Shown here: one piece after another, positions 1-12,475 of the stretch
Position numbering within the stretch: the first letter of the stretch is position 1
Layout of the letters: every line of letters begins with the position of its first letter
Assembly: GCA_009746045.1 (NCBI GenBank)
Contig: RPFO01000079.1
Location: 6,579,453 to 6,643,452 of the forward strand
DNA from: Mesostigma viride
Taxonomy: Eukaryota; Streptophyta; Mesostigmatophyceae; Mesostigmatales; Mesostigmataceae
Reading direction: 5' to 3'
Length of the DNA stretch: 64,000 bases
Translations under genes and position numbers: made by a program
The notes under the pieces: generated by a model
Seen by the model: only the letters and a program-made list of their open reading frames with translations
The model's database searches: none
Told to the model about the DNA's origin: nothing

Positions 1-685
1 GTCCCTTTATGCAAGGATTTGTGGGGTCTTGCATGGGGTGGCACTGCCGGCAGTTACCGCTCCTTGTGATGACTGCATGTCCCCTTGACGCAAGGATGGC
101 TTGTGGGGTCTTGCATGGCGTGGCACTGCCGGCAGTTACCACTCCTTGTGATGACTGCATGACAGTCCCCGGCTTGTGTCTTCTTGCATGGGTGGCACTG
201 CCGGCAGTTACCACTCCTTGTGATGACTGCATGTCCCCTTTATGCAAGGATGGCTTGTGGGGTCTTGCATGGGGTGGCACTGCCGGCAGTTACCACTCCT
301 TGTGATGACTGCATGTCCCCTTGACGCAAGGATGGCTTGTGGGGTCTTGCATGGCGTGGCACTGCCGGCAGTTACCACTCCTTGTGATGACTGCATGTCC
401 CCTTGACGCAAGGATGGCTTGTGGGGTCTTGCATGGCGTGGCACTGCCGGCAGTTACCACTCCTTGTGATGACTGCATGTCCCCGGTTGTGTCTTCTTGC
501 ATGGGGTGGCACTGCCGGCAGTTACCACTCCTTGTGATGACTGCATGTCCCCTTTATGCAAGGACGGCTTGTAGGGTCTTGCATGGCGTGGAACTGCCGG
601 CAGTTACCGCTCCTTGTGATGACTGCATGTCCCCTTGACGCAAGGATGGCTTGTGGGGTCTTGCATGGGGTGGCACTGCCGGCAG
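1..685. repeat. 82-bp minisatellite array, about 9 copies
   Basis: A block containing GCAAGGATGGCTTGTGGGGT and then GGCACTGCCGGCAGTTACC repeats head to tail. Unit starts near 244, 326 and 408 and near 558 and 640 are 82 bases apart. Two copies are shortened to about 68-72 bases and carry a CCGGTTGTGTCTTC variant (near 165 and 484). The array enters from outside the window and stops at 685 inside a unit. Because 82 is not a multiple of three, the open frames that cross it are not evidence of coding. Confidence 0.95.
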
Positions 686-717
686 AGGATACTTGTTCCT
701 GGTTGTGGGATACACGT

Positions 718-1101
718 TCGATAGTACCGGCTACGCCCCCTTCTACTAAAAAGAAGGATTCAGCCGTGTTCAGCCCGTCTCACGGTGCGAGACTGAACAA
801 GTCTCGCGTGCAGACACGTGTGTAGTACTCCTACACACAGATCTCGAGTGATTTATCTAGTACCAAATCCGAAAGGCTTGCATCACTCCCCGGACAGGAG
901 AACTTTTGCGGATGACTGTAGGTGTAAGTTGGCGATGCCATGGTATCCGGAGACGTCCGTCCTATAGTCAGCAAAATTGGTGCGAGAGGTCCCCAGTTCG
1001 ATTCCGGTCGGATTCATTTGCAGATCGCGTTTTCCGCGTTTTCCGCGGCCTGGCACTGAACGCAAAGGTTTTCACCTTTGCGGAGTGTCTGATCAGAATA
1101 C
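718..1101 (+). repeat. Dispersed ~390-bp repeat with tRNA-like B box, copy 1
   Basis: The same sequence recurs at 21057-21338, 21345-21728 and 23917-24207. It contains GTTCGATTCC (996-1005), which fits the pol III B box. Heptamers TCCGTCC (956-962) and GGTCGGA (1006-1012) could pair at 6 of 7 positions like an acceptor stem, but the enclosed 57 nt are too short for a tRNA and lack an anticodon arm. A perfect hairpin follows at 1061-1082 (GCAAAGGT, loop TTTC, ACCTTTGC). Another imperfect hairpin is formed by GTTCAG and CTGAAC-type arms around 769-800. A tRNA-derived SINE is the best guess; no A box could be fixed with certainty. Confidence 0.7.
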
Positions 1102-1236
1102 ACGTTCCTAGTTGTGGGATAGTCGTTCCTGGTTATGTGATACTTGTTCCTGGTGGTGGGAAACACGTTCCTGGTTGTGGGATACTCGTTCCTGGTTGTG
1201 GGATGCACGTTCCTGGTTGTGGGGTACTTGTTCCTT
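1102..1236. repeat. 21-bp tandem repeat, about 6 copies
   Basis: The unit CGTTCCTGGTTGTGGGATACT repeats with a few substitutions, immediately after the B-box repeat. One partial unit also lies at 690-712, between the 82-bp array and the B-box repeat, so the repeat brackets that element. The 21-base period keeps one frame open (heptads like VPGCGIL); this follows from the period and is not evidence for a gene. Confidence 0.9.
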
Positions 1237-1432
1237 CATTTCATGTTCGCCGTTATTCCTCCACGCACATCAAGATAGCTATTAAATATTCCCTTGTACA
1301 TCTAATGATGCTACGTCTTGGCTATGCTCACATTACTTGCCCACGCTCCTTGTTATGATAAGCTCACATGGGTCTCATTGCACCCACATATCTTGCAGGA
1401 TCGTTTAGCGTGTCCGATTGCAGCTGTGGCAT

Positions 1433-1619
1433 TAATTAATTAATTAATTAGACTCGTGCTCCCGTTTGGGAGTCACGCAGCTGTGGCATGCCTCTAGCAT
1501 GAAGGAGAAAGGGGGTCTATGACCTTCCTTCCTGTTGTGCAAACAAAGGGATGAAAGGCAGTTCGGGCTCCGTGACTCCCCAACGGGAGCACGAGTCTAA
1601 TTAGTTAATTAATTAATTA
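1433..1619. mobile_element. Small TIR element (MITE-like), TTAATTAA-anchored
   Basis: The two ends are inverted copies of TTAATTAATTAGACTCGTGC followed by TCCCGTTTGGGAGTCACG (left, 1433-1478) and its complement (right, 1570-1619), with one mismatch in the TCCC core. The interior, about 95 bases, has no open frame. Single copies of the same terminal sequence occur at 19302-19350, 19362-19411 and 23717-23775. The family is therefore dispersed, often as one end only. No transposase is encoded. Confidence 0.75.
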
Positions 1620-1847
1620 CCTACCTACCTGACCTACCTATCAAGTTCTAACTAGCTCACTAGCTCACTAACTGACTAACTATTTTAACTAAGTAAGTAC
1701 TAACTAACTACTAACTAAACAACCCCCGTTGCTCTGCCGAACTAAGTAGATGCCCTTCGATTAAAACGCACAAATCGTGAATGATGCAAGTCGGGGTAAA
1801 ATTGGCTCTTTTTTAGCAAATTTAGCAAATTAGCAAATTAGCGGAGG

Positions 1848-2410
1848 CCGGGGGGCGAGATTAATTAAGAGGTACCTTGAAATTAAATAAGACGCATGCC
1901 TCTATCGAGATATATGTTTGGAGGCGAGTTTCTATTGGCGTTAATTTGTAGTATTGTACGACAACTGTCAAGGGTGACGGCATGTACTGAAATCGCGGAT
2001 ACTTTCTAGATCGATTGCGCATTCGACGGTTAAAAGGCAGAGCTGCGGTTGAAAGTACTGTACGTGGGGGGGACGGTGTTACAACGGGGGGGGACGCATT
2101 TATGGGGGGGGGGGAACGGTGTTACAACGGGGGGACGGTGTTACAACGGGGGACGGTGTTACAACGGGAGGGCGAGATTAATTAAGAGGTAAGTTACCTT
2201 GAAATTAAATAAGACGCATGCCTCTATCGAGATATATGTTTGCAGGCGAGTTTCTATTGGCGTAAATTTGCAGTATTGTACGACAACTGTCAAGGGTGAC
2301 GGCATGTACTGAAATCGCGGAAGTGTCGCGGACACGTTTCTACTTTCTAGATCGATTGCGCATTCGACGGTTAAGAGGCAGAGGTGCGGTCGACTGGCAG
2401 TACTGTACGA
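1848..2410. repeat. Direct duplication of ~215-240 bp around a G-rich tandem repeat
   Basis: The stretch from GGCGAGATTAATTAAGAGGT at about 1854 to about 2060 is repeated at 2170-2410 with small indels; the second copy has an extra GTGTCGCGGACACG segment. Between the copies (2066-2168) lies a G-rich tandem repeat with the unit ACGGTGTTACAACGGGGG and runs of up to ten G. The G runs could form quadruplexes. No coding signal was seen. Confidence 0.85.
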
Positions 2411-2479
2411 CGGTGTTGGACGGAATTTCCGGTTAGCGATGCGGTCTAAAGCTTTGCATGTCACGTTGTCGGATCTTAG

Positions 2480-4015
2480 CCCTTGCGTCGCGCTGTGCTG
2501 TGGCGAACTTATTCTCCGCCGTCAGATTGCACCGTCGATGAGCGTCGATGCTCGTCGATGAACCCAACGCAAGCCATGTGACGAAAAGAAGTAAAAATTG
2601 GTGCGGCGGCCCCTACGGCTGAGTTTGGTCAAGTACGCAACTTGTAGCCCGGCGACTCCACGTAGAGCAGTCCGCAGGTAGTCCGCCGGCGTTAATTTGT
2701 TAATTTTGTTAATTTGTAAACTGGGGACAACCTAGTCAGTAAAAAAAAGACGAAGCTACCGTGCCGACGCACAATTGATTCTTGCCCCCCTACGCGTCTA
2801 AATCTTGTATTGTTGTCAGTAAGCGCTCAACGTGCATGGGGCTAGCTGCCCAAATATGAGATTCCACGGACAACACCGAAAATGAGAAACCACAGTAGCT
2901 ACCAGCAAGTTACGAACACAGGACCTCCCTAAATCTAGTATCAAGTAACGTTATTTCCCCGTTTCGACGAACTTGGTCCATTCACAGGTCCATTCACATT
3001 TATAGCGGTGAATTAATTGTCACACCTTGCTCAGGCAAAGTGCACCAAGTCCTAAAGCATGTCTCCCCATGTCATTCACTTAAATAAGGAAGGGAAATGT
3101 AAAGCCATGCAACGTGAAGCCGTATGAAAGGGCATAACCACCCAAATAATCAAGTTGGTACGTATAGTGTCAACCATGCGTGTCAGCCGTGCGTCGGTGT
3201 CTTCCGAAAACTATACAGCATATCAAGGAGACAACCATATAGTCATGCTTGATCAACCACCGCAAATTGAAACGCAAATTGAAAAATAATGTATCACAGG
3301 CTCAACCGGAACTCCCGATCAACACGTCAGTACCACCCTCTGTAGGCAAGTCCATATCGAACGGACGTAACACCACTGAGAGACGGCGTATATAACTAAC
3401 AAAGATAACCTGCCCCCCCCGCCCCCAACAGGTAGGGAGCCCCTTGCAGCAGTAGAGAGGACCACGATAAAAACAAAGTAAGATAGCGGGTAATCATGAA
3501 GTAGACCTACGCATCCCATGACTATGCCACCACCAATTAGCTCCCCATTACGCAGTGAGAGTTACATCATCTGGTGGGATTCGACCGACTAGCCAATCGG
3601 TGCAGGGGCTTACCACCTCCATCAATTGAGCCACCTCCCCCCAATGGTGGTTCCCCTGACTGCCTGGAGGACGGGCTTGCCGGGGCGGACGGCATCCAAG
3701 GCAGGACTCCCACCACGAACAATTACACTCCCACTTGGTAGTGAGTAGGCCAACTAATGATAACACACACAAAGGATGCACACTACATACCGGAGCACCC
3801 TCACAGGCGTGCGCAGGGCGGGTCTACAACCCTCTACCCTACACTCCATCGCTGTGCAAGTTGCCACGTTTTTCTCAATAAAAGCTCCATAGAGGCCCTT
3901 TAGTGCTGGACATCTGTACCGGTATCGTTAATGGGTTAACACAACCGCGAGCAACTCTTCTTCAGCACTTGAGCCACAGGAGGATGTCGCACAGGTCGCG
4001 CTCGTTCGTCCCACG
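2480..4015. other. Gene-free stretch
   Basis: No open frame in this stretch carries recognisable protein features, and no repeat shared with the rest of the window was found. It lies downstream of the 3' end of the minus-strand MULE-derived gene and may include its 3' UTR. Confidence 0.5.
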
Positions 4016-5424
4016 TCAGGTGTGGCGGTGTCTTCCCGGTATACCTGCTCCTTCTACCTCTAGGTCACGGCCTGCATGCATACAAAGGAAGACAAGAAGA
4101 TATTATCGGACTTGGGAAGATGCCAAACACGCCCCTGGTAATAAACCCGCATTCTGCTAGGCGTATGTGTGTGCCATTCTTGACTTAGGTAAATTAACAA
4201 AAAAAAGTATACCGATCGACATCATGTGTGGGTGCATGGTCATGTGTATTGGACAATTTGTGTGTGATTTCCTGTGAGCAAAAATATATGGCCATGTACA
4301 AAAAAGCAATCCGGCATGTAGTTCAGGTAGAGAACAACTTACAAAAACTTAAATGATACTACAATCAAATGCGAGCAAATCAACAACATTGTTAGGTTGT
4401 TATTCATGTGTATAAAACATACATCACGATTCACCTGTCAAGTCATCAATGCAGGTCCGGGCATCTTCCCGAACACCAAGAGAGGAGCTTTGACCTCCCA
4501 CCATGACGTCAGGGTCTGCATGCATTCACAAAAAGACATTTATTTCCAAGGTTTTTATGTAAATTAGTTTAATACAGTAGTACATTCCTCAAAACCCGGC
4601 CTCTCCGCCAAGTTATAGATTTACTACCTCGCTTTCTCAAAGCTGGCCTATCTCACGTTACCATAAATAGGTCCCAAGCGATCCCGAGCGTCATGTGAGC
4701 AAAACCATGTGGTAAAGACTTAAGGCGCATGTGTGTGTCGATGTCATTGCTTAATTAACAAGTGGGTATGTGTTTATCTTCACAGCAAGTAAATGTATGC
4801 GTGTTTGTTTTAAAACGCATATGGCATGTCGTCAGCGATCCCACAAGCCTGGGGCAAGATTCTCACCTGTTAAGTTAACGCTCTCTCTGGTATCAGGCAT
4901 TCCACCCCCTGCAGGAGTGCTTGGGCCTCCCTCCATGGTGTTAGGGACTGCATGCACAAAAAAAAAAAAACAATGGCATTGTCAACTTTGTTGTGATGTA
5001 CTTGTTAGGGTAAACCGCAATCAATACAACATGCACATGCTCATATTGACTTCATCATTACAATCTAGAGCGGCTTATTTAAGTTGTATGGCTCACCATT
5101 CATCGGTTGTCGTGGTAAATTCTCTGAGAGCTTCTGTCGAAACCCAGCCCTCCGTTTGGAAGGTGCATTGGAGGCAGCATGGGTTGACGTCAGCTCCGGC
5201 ATGTCCACTTCGTCCTTCTTCCGTTTGGCACTGCCTTTGTTGCATGCTCGCAAAACCACAGGGTCTTGTTGAATCGGCTTAGAGCCCGCTCTTCCCGAAA
5301 ATTCATTTCCTTCGGCAATAGGCACAACTGTGCTCTCAGTCAAGATCCTACAACTTTCTACACAAGACGCTAACAAAACTTTTGCGGCCGTTTCCTTGGC
5401 AGTAAAGGAAGCCATCCTCCATGC
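4016..5424 (-). CDS. 3' exons of the MULE-derived gene (four small exons)
   Basis: Four exons follow the main transposase exon on the minus strand. The first (5424-5097) starts after CCGCAG and reads AWRMASFTAKETAAK..., ending at AATG|GTGAGC. Two 81-base exons follow (4947-4867 and 4515-4435), both after TGCATGCAG and both ending in ACAG|GTGA. The last (from 4071) also follows TGCATGCAG and either ends at GCAG|GTATAC (4045) or reads on to a stop at 4018-4016. The phase is 0 into the first exon and 1 at every later junction, so the frame is continuous. The two 81-base exons encode related peptides (PNTMEGGPSTPAGGG... and PDVMVGGQSSSLGVR...), which shows exon duplication. The tail is Lys/Arg-rich at first (KRKKDE), then low-complexity. 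No known domain was recognised. Confidence 0.6.
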
Positions 5425-5613
5425 CTGCGGTTCAGGAGTAAAGTGGAACGACATATGCATTGTAGTACATTGTGGACAACATGCAGGCAATCACATTCAA
5501 GCGGATGTCAACGTGAGTTAAGTAATCTCTCCCCCCACACACAAAAAGATTGCAGGCCAGGTACCAAATCTGTGCACATCTAGTCTTTGGCAAAAAGAAT
5601 GCAGCATATTTAC

Positions 5614-8070
5614 CTGCATGGCTCCGTCAAATGCATTCAATAGTCGCATTTCCAGCTCCTTGTCGTTGGGTTCAGCTGGCAGTGAGTCATCTTCATGCGG
5701 AAAGCGATCACCCTCCTCGTCAGGTAAGGGCTCCATGTCGTTGACGTCCATGACGTGACCGTCATCGTGCCGATCTGTGGGATACTTGGACATTTCTTCC
5801 TTGACAAATTCCACCTCATCAACAAACACTTGGAAAACTTTCCCACGAGGAACACCAAATGTGGCGCGTCTGCACAATAATACATCCAAGTTCTCCTGAG
5901 TGCACACATTGTGGAAAAGCAATGATGCAATAAAATGGCAACAAACTTTGCCGGTGTGTGCTGTCAAGCATGTACATCCGAGAGGGGCTTGTAAGCTCCG
6001 AAATGTCACTTTCACCTTGTCATTACTAGTTGCCGCAGAGAGCACTTCGCAAACCCCTTCACAAGCGTTGTCTAAATGCGTTACAACGGTGGGAAGCAGT
6101 TCCTTGGCAACTTCTGCAGCAGTCCCTTCATTCTTGTACAAATTCCTGTTGATGTAACTACCGTGATCTTTCACTAATTGATCATCCTTCATGTATTTCA
6201 AGGCGATCAGTAATCGATATATCACCAAGTCTAGCCTTTGTCTACCTTGGCCCCACATCCATTGGCTTTTCAATTTACGATGATAGCGTTCCAACAGATT
6301 GTTAGTATCATGCCCACCATAGTCCGCATGCCGAAAGGCATGAGCCCAATGTGGAAAGCTCTTCCCCCATTCCTTCTTGACATAGGTGATGAATGCTGGT
6401 TGACGGCCCTCCCACTGGACATAAAAGTTTTCAAGCTGATTTTTCACTATTGTAACTATTTCACTTGGGTTCGTATTAGGATTAACTTGTCCTTTTATGG
6501 AATACAACAAAGTTGACAATCCCTTGTATAAGGCGTACCGGTCTTCACGCGACTTCACTTTCGTAATCACGTTCTTGTACCATGCTCTAGCAACATGCCA
6601 ACTGCACAAAAATATCTTTACCTCCGCGGGGAAAACCTCCTTGATGGCATTCCTTTCTGACTCGGCACAATCCACCATAAATGATTTTGGAATAGGTAAA
6701 GCGGATTCAGGATCATCCCACACGGCTTTTAGGAAAGTTTTGTATGAGTTAGTGCTCTCCGATGACATGATGCACCAGGCAACCGGGATTCCAGTGCCAT
6801 GGTCATCTTCCACAAGCAAGGTTGCAAAGTAATATCCAAGGCAAAACATGCCATGGGTACTATCCAAAAAAACCATCTTGTCCCCAAACTTGCGCATACA
6901 GTCACGCTGCCAACTTGATTGTATGACCATAATAAATGGGCTCGTCTCGTCGTATGTCGGACAGTTTTTGCACTTCTTGCACGTCTCACACTGTTGTGTG
7001 CACTCACACTTGCCAATGCGATGGACCCTGCATTTGCCATTTGTGATTTGTTGACACAACGCACATTCTCTACACGTGGCACACCATTCTGCTGGTTGTG
7101 TGCAATCTTTGCATGTCCTGCACTTTTCGCAAGGTGTTTTGCGCGCAAATACCTGCCATTGTAAGAAACGAACCATGCCAGCCAACTTTGACGACAAAGA
7201 CCACTGGGACAAACTAGCCGCCTCGGAATAGCCCAACTTCCATTCGCATTCTGTCTTTTTACGATGGATATTCACAATGTCGTGTTTGGTCAAATGATAA
7301 TCGCGGTGTTTCCGCAAGTCGCCATACTCCGCCGCATGTGCCTCCATTTCAGCACGCCATAGACGCAACACGGCGGCTGCATCAATGGGCTGGCCTTCCA
7401 ATAAGAAGGGCAACTCAGTTTTTTGTTGTATGAATGCGCGACACTTAGCACTTAATCGTTGGCTGCCTTGATAGCTATCCCTAGCGTATAAGCCATGCCC
7501 GTGCTGATGCGAAGGTTCTCGAAATGTAATAAAGTAAAATTCAGGCATGTTACAATGCATGACCACCCGGAAGGACATATCGCAACAAGTTGGAATTTTT
7601 CCTCGAACACCACATTTACGTGCACGAGGGTTATCGGAACCCAACTTGTTTTTGTTTTTTTTTTGTTCGGGAGCACGACTGCAACGGTACAGATCGGATG
7701 AAACAACCTTCGTTACATGGCTAGCTGCAGGGTTGGCCGAACTGCGATTTTCTTTTTTTTTCTTGCAACGAGTGAGATCAGCACCTGCTCGCTGTCTTTC
7801 ACCCTCCAAAAAGGCACTGAGCGATGCTTTGGGAATGACAGCAAGCAACAAATGAGACCTTATTCTGATACCCTCCCCATCCTTGCTATCCCGTGCCATG
7901 TTATTCTTTACCCTCACCAGTTGTAGATCGTCAAAGGATATGGTCGGTTTGCCTTCAAGATCTTCATACCATCGTGCTTCGTTGACAAGGAAGTTCCGCG
8001 CTTCGGCAGTGTCCGAATATGGGTCGATGTCGTCCTTGACATTATCAAACTGGGTAAAAGGCAAGGTGTC
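5614..8070 (-). CDS. MULE-type DDE transposase domain with SWIM zinc finger (main exon)
   Basis: This is an intact 819-codon exon. It begins after GTGGCAG (acceptor, 8072-8071) and ends at ATGCAG|GTAAATATG. There is no in-frame ATG near the 5' end and a stop lies 15 bases before the acceptor frame, so an upstream exon must supply the start. With Asp from GAC as residue 1, the features are: a Lys-rich basic stretch near 103-150; a Cys-rich block near 314-370 with many CxxC pairs; and the MULE catalytic core. The core has D403 in LDSTHG, D467 in MVDCAE, the CSWH motif (C489, H492) and E594 in NNLLERYHR. A SWIM finger CxC-x8-CxH follows at about 699-712, then an acidic tail. MULE transposases cut and paste DNA in the nucleus; FAR1/FHY3-type proteins are domesticated relatives. 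All catalytic residues are present, so activity is possible. Introns and the lack of visible terminal inverted repeats favour a host or captured gene over a young transposon. Confidence 0.85.
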
Positions 8071-8796
8071 CTGCCACGCTCACAAGGTAAATATCCCATG
8101 TATATTGTCAAACACGACACGAACAACCAAACATCAAGAGAGAGGGTGATTACATATTCTCACAATGTATTCATGGGATATACAAATTTCCCAAGGTTAT
8201 AGTGGGATGACTTAAAAACATCCGACAACCATATTATTAATATCCAAGACTTGTGTATACACGACTCCTAAAAATCTCGACGATGCTTAGTCATAACGTG
8301 CTACTATATAGAATTATAATTATTGGTTTGCTGGCCAGGTCCGCCTTCTCCCGTGGTCGTTTGTTGTACGTTTGAGCCCTAGAGAGTCATGGGATCTGCT
8401 TGCATTGAAGCATATTAGTCGAGTTTATACTATTGGTTCCTTCTTTTTTGCTAGTGAGGATTATTGAGTCGTTGGTAGTGTATAAGATGCTTTGGTACTG
8501 TGCTTGACCTTGCAAGTGCCTTCTACGGGTGCTGTATGCCCCAACGGCTCTAGCTAGTTATATAGTTATTATATACCATGACCTGTTGTCTCATACAATA
8601 GAAATGGGTTGGAGGATGCAGGCGTGGCTTCAATATTTTGAGCCACATTAAATTAAATTAAACTAAATTATAACATGCCTCCGTGGGGAGATCATGTAGC
8701 ACATACTCCTTGATGGGGGGTGGAGGAGCTCATGATCGAAAATCTGCACACACAAGTACGGTTCATCAAACAAACAAAATGATGTGGCAAGTGTAC

Positions 8797-9495
8797 CTGA
8801 TTTTCTTCTTCGTCCTCCGTTTCATCGTCCATGGCATTGTGCTCGCATTCCCCGGCCCCACCCGCACAGCGCTGGCATGACGCATCATGTGATGGATACG
8901 ATCGGCCGCAAATAACGTAATTGAGAAGCACACACCGCATACAGACTGTTTAAGAGGAACATTCATGAGCCCACGACATGACAATGTTCATCATTATATG
9001 AATCAAATAAAAGGGCGGCTGCGGGTCCTTGCACCTGTTTCCCTAAGTTTATATACGTCACGTCCATGGGAGGTGCTACATACTTGGCCAGTGCCAACAC
9101 AATTCTCATGCCCATACATCCATGGGTGCCAAAAACTGGCCAACGCCGCCCCTATTCTCACTCATGCCCACATGACTGAGCCACGGTGGGTTACGAAAAC
9201 TGGCCACCCCAACGCAATTCACATGACCACCCATCCATGGGTGCCAAACAATGTAACGAGCATGGGAAGAACATAGCCAAAGCATTCCCACGACACGGTG
9301 CTGATTACCCTTCTGATAAAAGGTGGCTGTGTTAGCTACGGCTAATTGTAAGAAAGCAATGATTTGAAAAAGACAGCCATGATGATAAGCCCATGATACC
9401 TGATCGCCTGCTTCTTCAGCCTCCGCGGCATCGTGCTCATGTGGCCCCGCTGAGCGAGCCGGGCATGCCGCATGTTGTGATGCACATTGATTGCC
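8797..9495 (-). CDS. Upstream acidic exons of the MULE-derived gene (duplicated module)
   Basis: Exon 9495-9400 starts after TTGTTTTCAG and ends at ATCAG|GTATCA. It has exactly 32 codons in phase 0 and encodes GNQCASQHAACPARSAGPHE and then an acidic end (AAEAEEAGDQ). A related exon ends at 8797 (AATCAG|GTACAC). It encodes SHDASCQRCAGGAGECEHNA then DDETEDEEENQ, and is in phase with the main exon that follows. Aligned with the first, its acceptor TTTTCAG has become TTTGCGG, so its start is uncertain; an AG within the exon (CCAG|CGC) keeps the phase. A third weakly similar stretch (near 9240, TCGTTACATTGTTTGG) looks like another decayed copy. The function of these modules is unknown. Confidence 0.45.
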
Positions 9496-9840
9496 CTGAA
9501 AACAATGTAACGAACAAAGGAAGAATAAAGAAAATTGCCACTGCTGGGTTCAGTAGACTTCTTCAGAAAGGCTACCACGTGCCCTCTTTAGTGCTCCCTC
9601 TTTATTGCTGAGCATTGGTGAGGGAGTCCCTCACCAGTTTGCCACACGGTGGCCTGCATATGCTCGTCACTACATTGTAGCATGATGTCGTGAAGAGCAC
9701 AGTGGGAATATCACCACACATATAAAGCGCATGTAGAAGTAGTAGTACACTTGAATGTTGCATAGGAACAAGTTGCACATTGGATCCGTACCCAAGAACA
9801 ACTTGCACTACCCAAGCACAACTTAGCTATGAAAGCATAC

Positions 9841-11490
<1,650 letters not shown>

Positions 11491-12475
11491 CTCGCCAGCA
11501 GTGCCTTGCACTTTACCCTCACTGAGACTGCATTGGTGAACGTTGTTGATGAACCAGCAACTGACGGCGATGATACGCATGAAGAAGGAATGGAGTAACC
11601 CAGTGTTTCCAAGATCACAGTGGTTGTCGTCCTTGGGTTTGTGCGTCACTCCATGGCCACTACATGAACTCATTTTCCTAGTCACCAAAGGCTGGTTTGA
11701 TACGGTTCTTCTTGGTGTGGCAATAAAAGAGGCACCACGCCGTAACCACCATTTGCCGAGGTTGGATTTCAGCATCGCACGCCAATAAGAACGAGCGTAC
11801 GGCATGTTCATGAACCTGCCCTCAAAGCAGCACATCAATTTTGCCTGCACCAACACACATAACAACAACACAACAAAATGAAGCACATCTTACTTACATT
11901 CCTCTACAATATCAAGTAATATTAGTGGGGTGGGGTGGGGGGGAAGGAATTTATACAAATTACTATAAGCAACAAGACATGTATGTGGAGACACGCTATC
12001 GATTGGGGGTGGGGGGAATAATACAAGCCCTCGTGCATGCGATCCAATAACACTAACAAAGCATATACACGCTTTCACATTGCAAAATGTCCAGCTTGGC
12101 GACGTCCATGCATGGTATGCACATGGACATGCTGAGAGGTTCTTCCACACGTTAGATAAGTGTATACCCATGCACGTGCCCCCGTGCATGTGCACATGCA
12201 CACACGCATGCATACCAATGACAACACCATATGCATTCACTACTGTACCACAGACATGAGGCTCACTATAATTGTTCAAAAGCATATACCAACTGCGATC
12301 GGCCACTGAACCACAGACATACGTTGTATCCTAAGATGTGAAAATCATAACAGTTCATCACAACTCATTAACCTATAACTCCTCCATGCCAACAACCGCC
12401 CCACTAGCCTGTTCACAACATATGTTGCTGTGATTTCTTGCTTGATAATAGCCGTGTTAGCCCAGGCACACTTAC

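Noticed and set aside
1-685. CRISPR-like array
   Set aside because: Units are contiguous 82-bp repeats without unique spacers, in a eukaryotic context.
956-1012. Complete tRNA gene inside the B-box repeat
   Set aside because: Only 57 nt separate the putative acceptor strands, the T-stem pairs poorly and no anticodon arm fits.
906-1358. Plus-strand frame with VPGCGIL-type heptads
   Set aside because: The 21-base repeat period keeps the frame open; the rest of the frame is the dispersed B-box repeat.
5084-5272. Plus-strand frame over the first 3' exon
   Set aside because: Antisense to an exon whose minus-strand frame joins its neighbours in phase.
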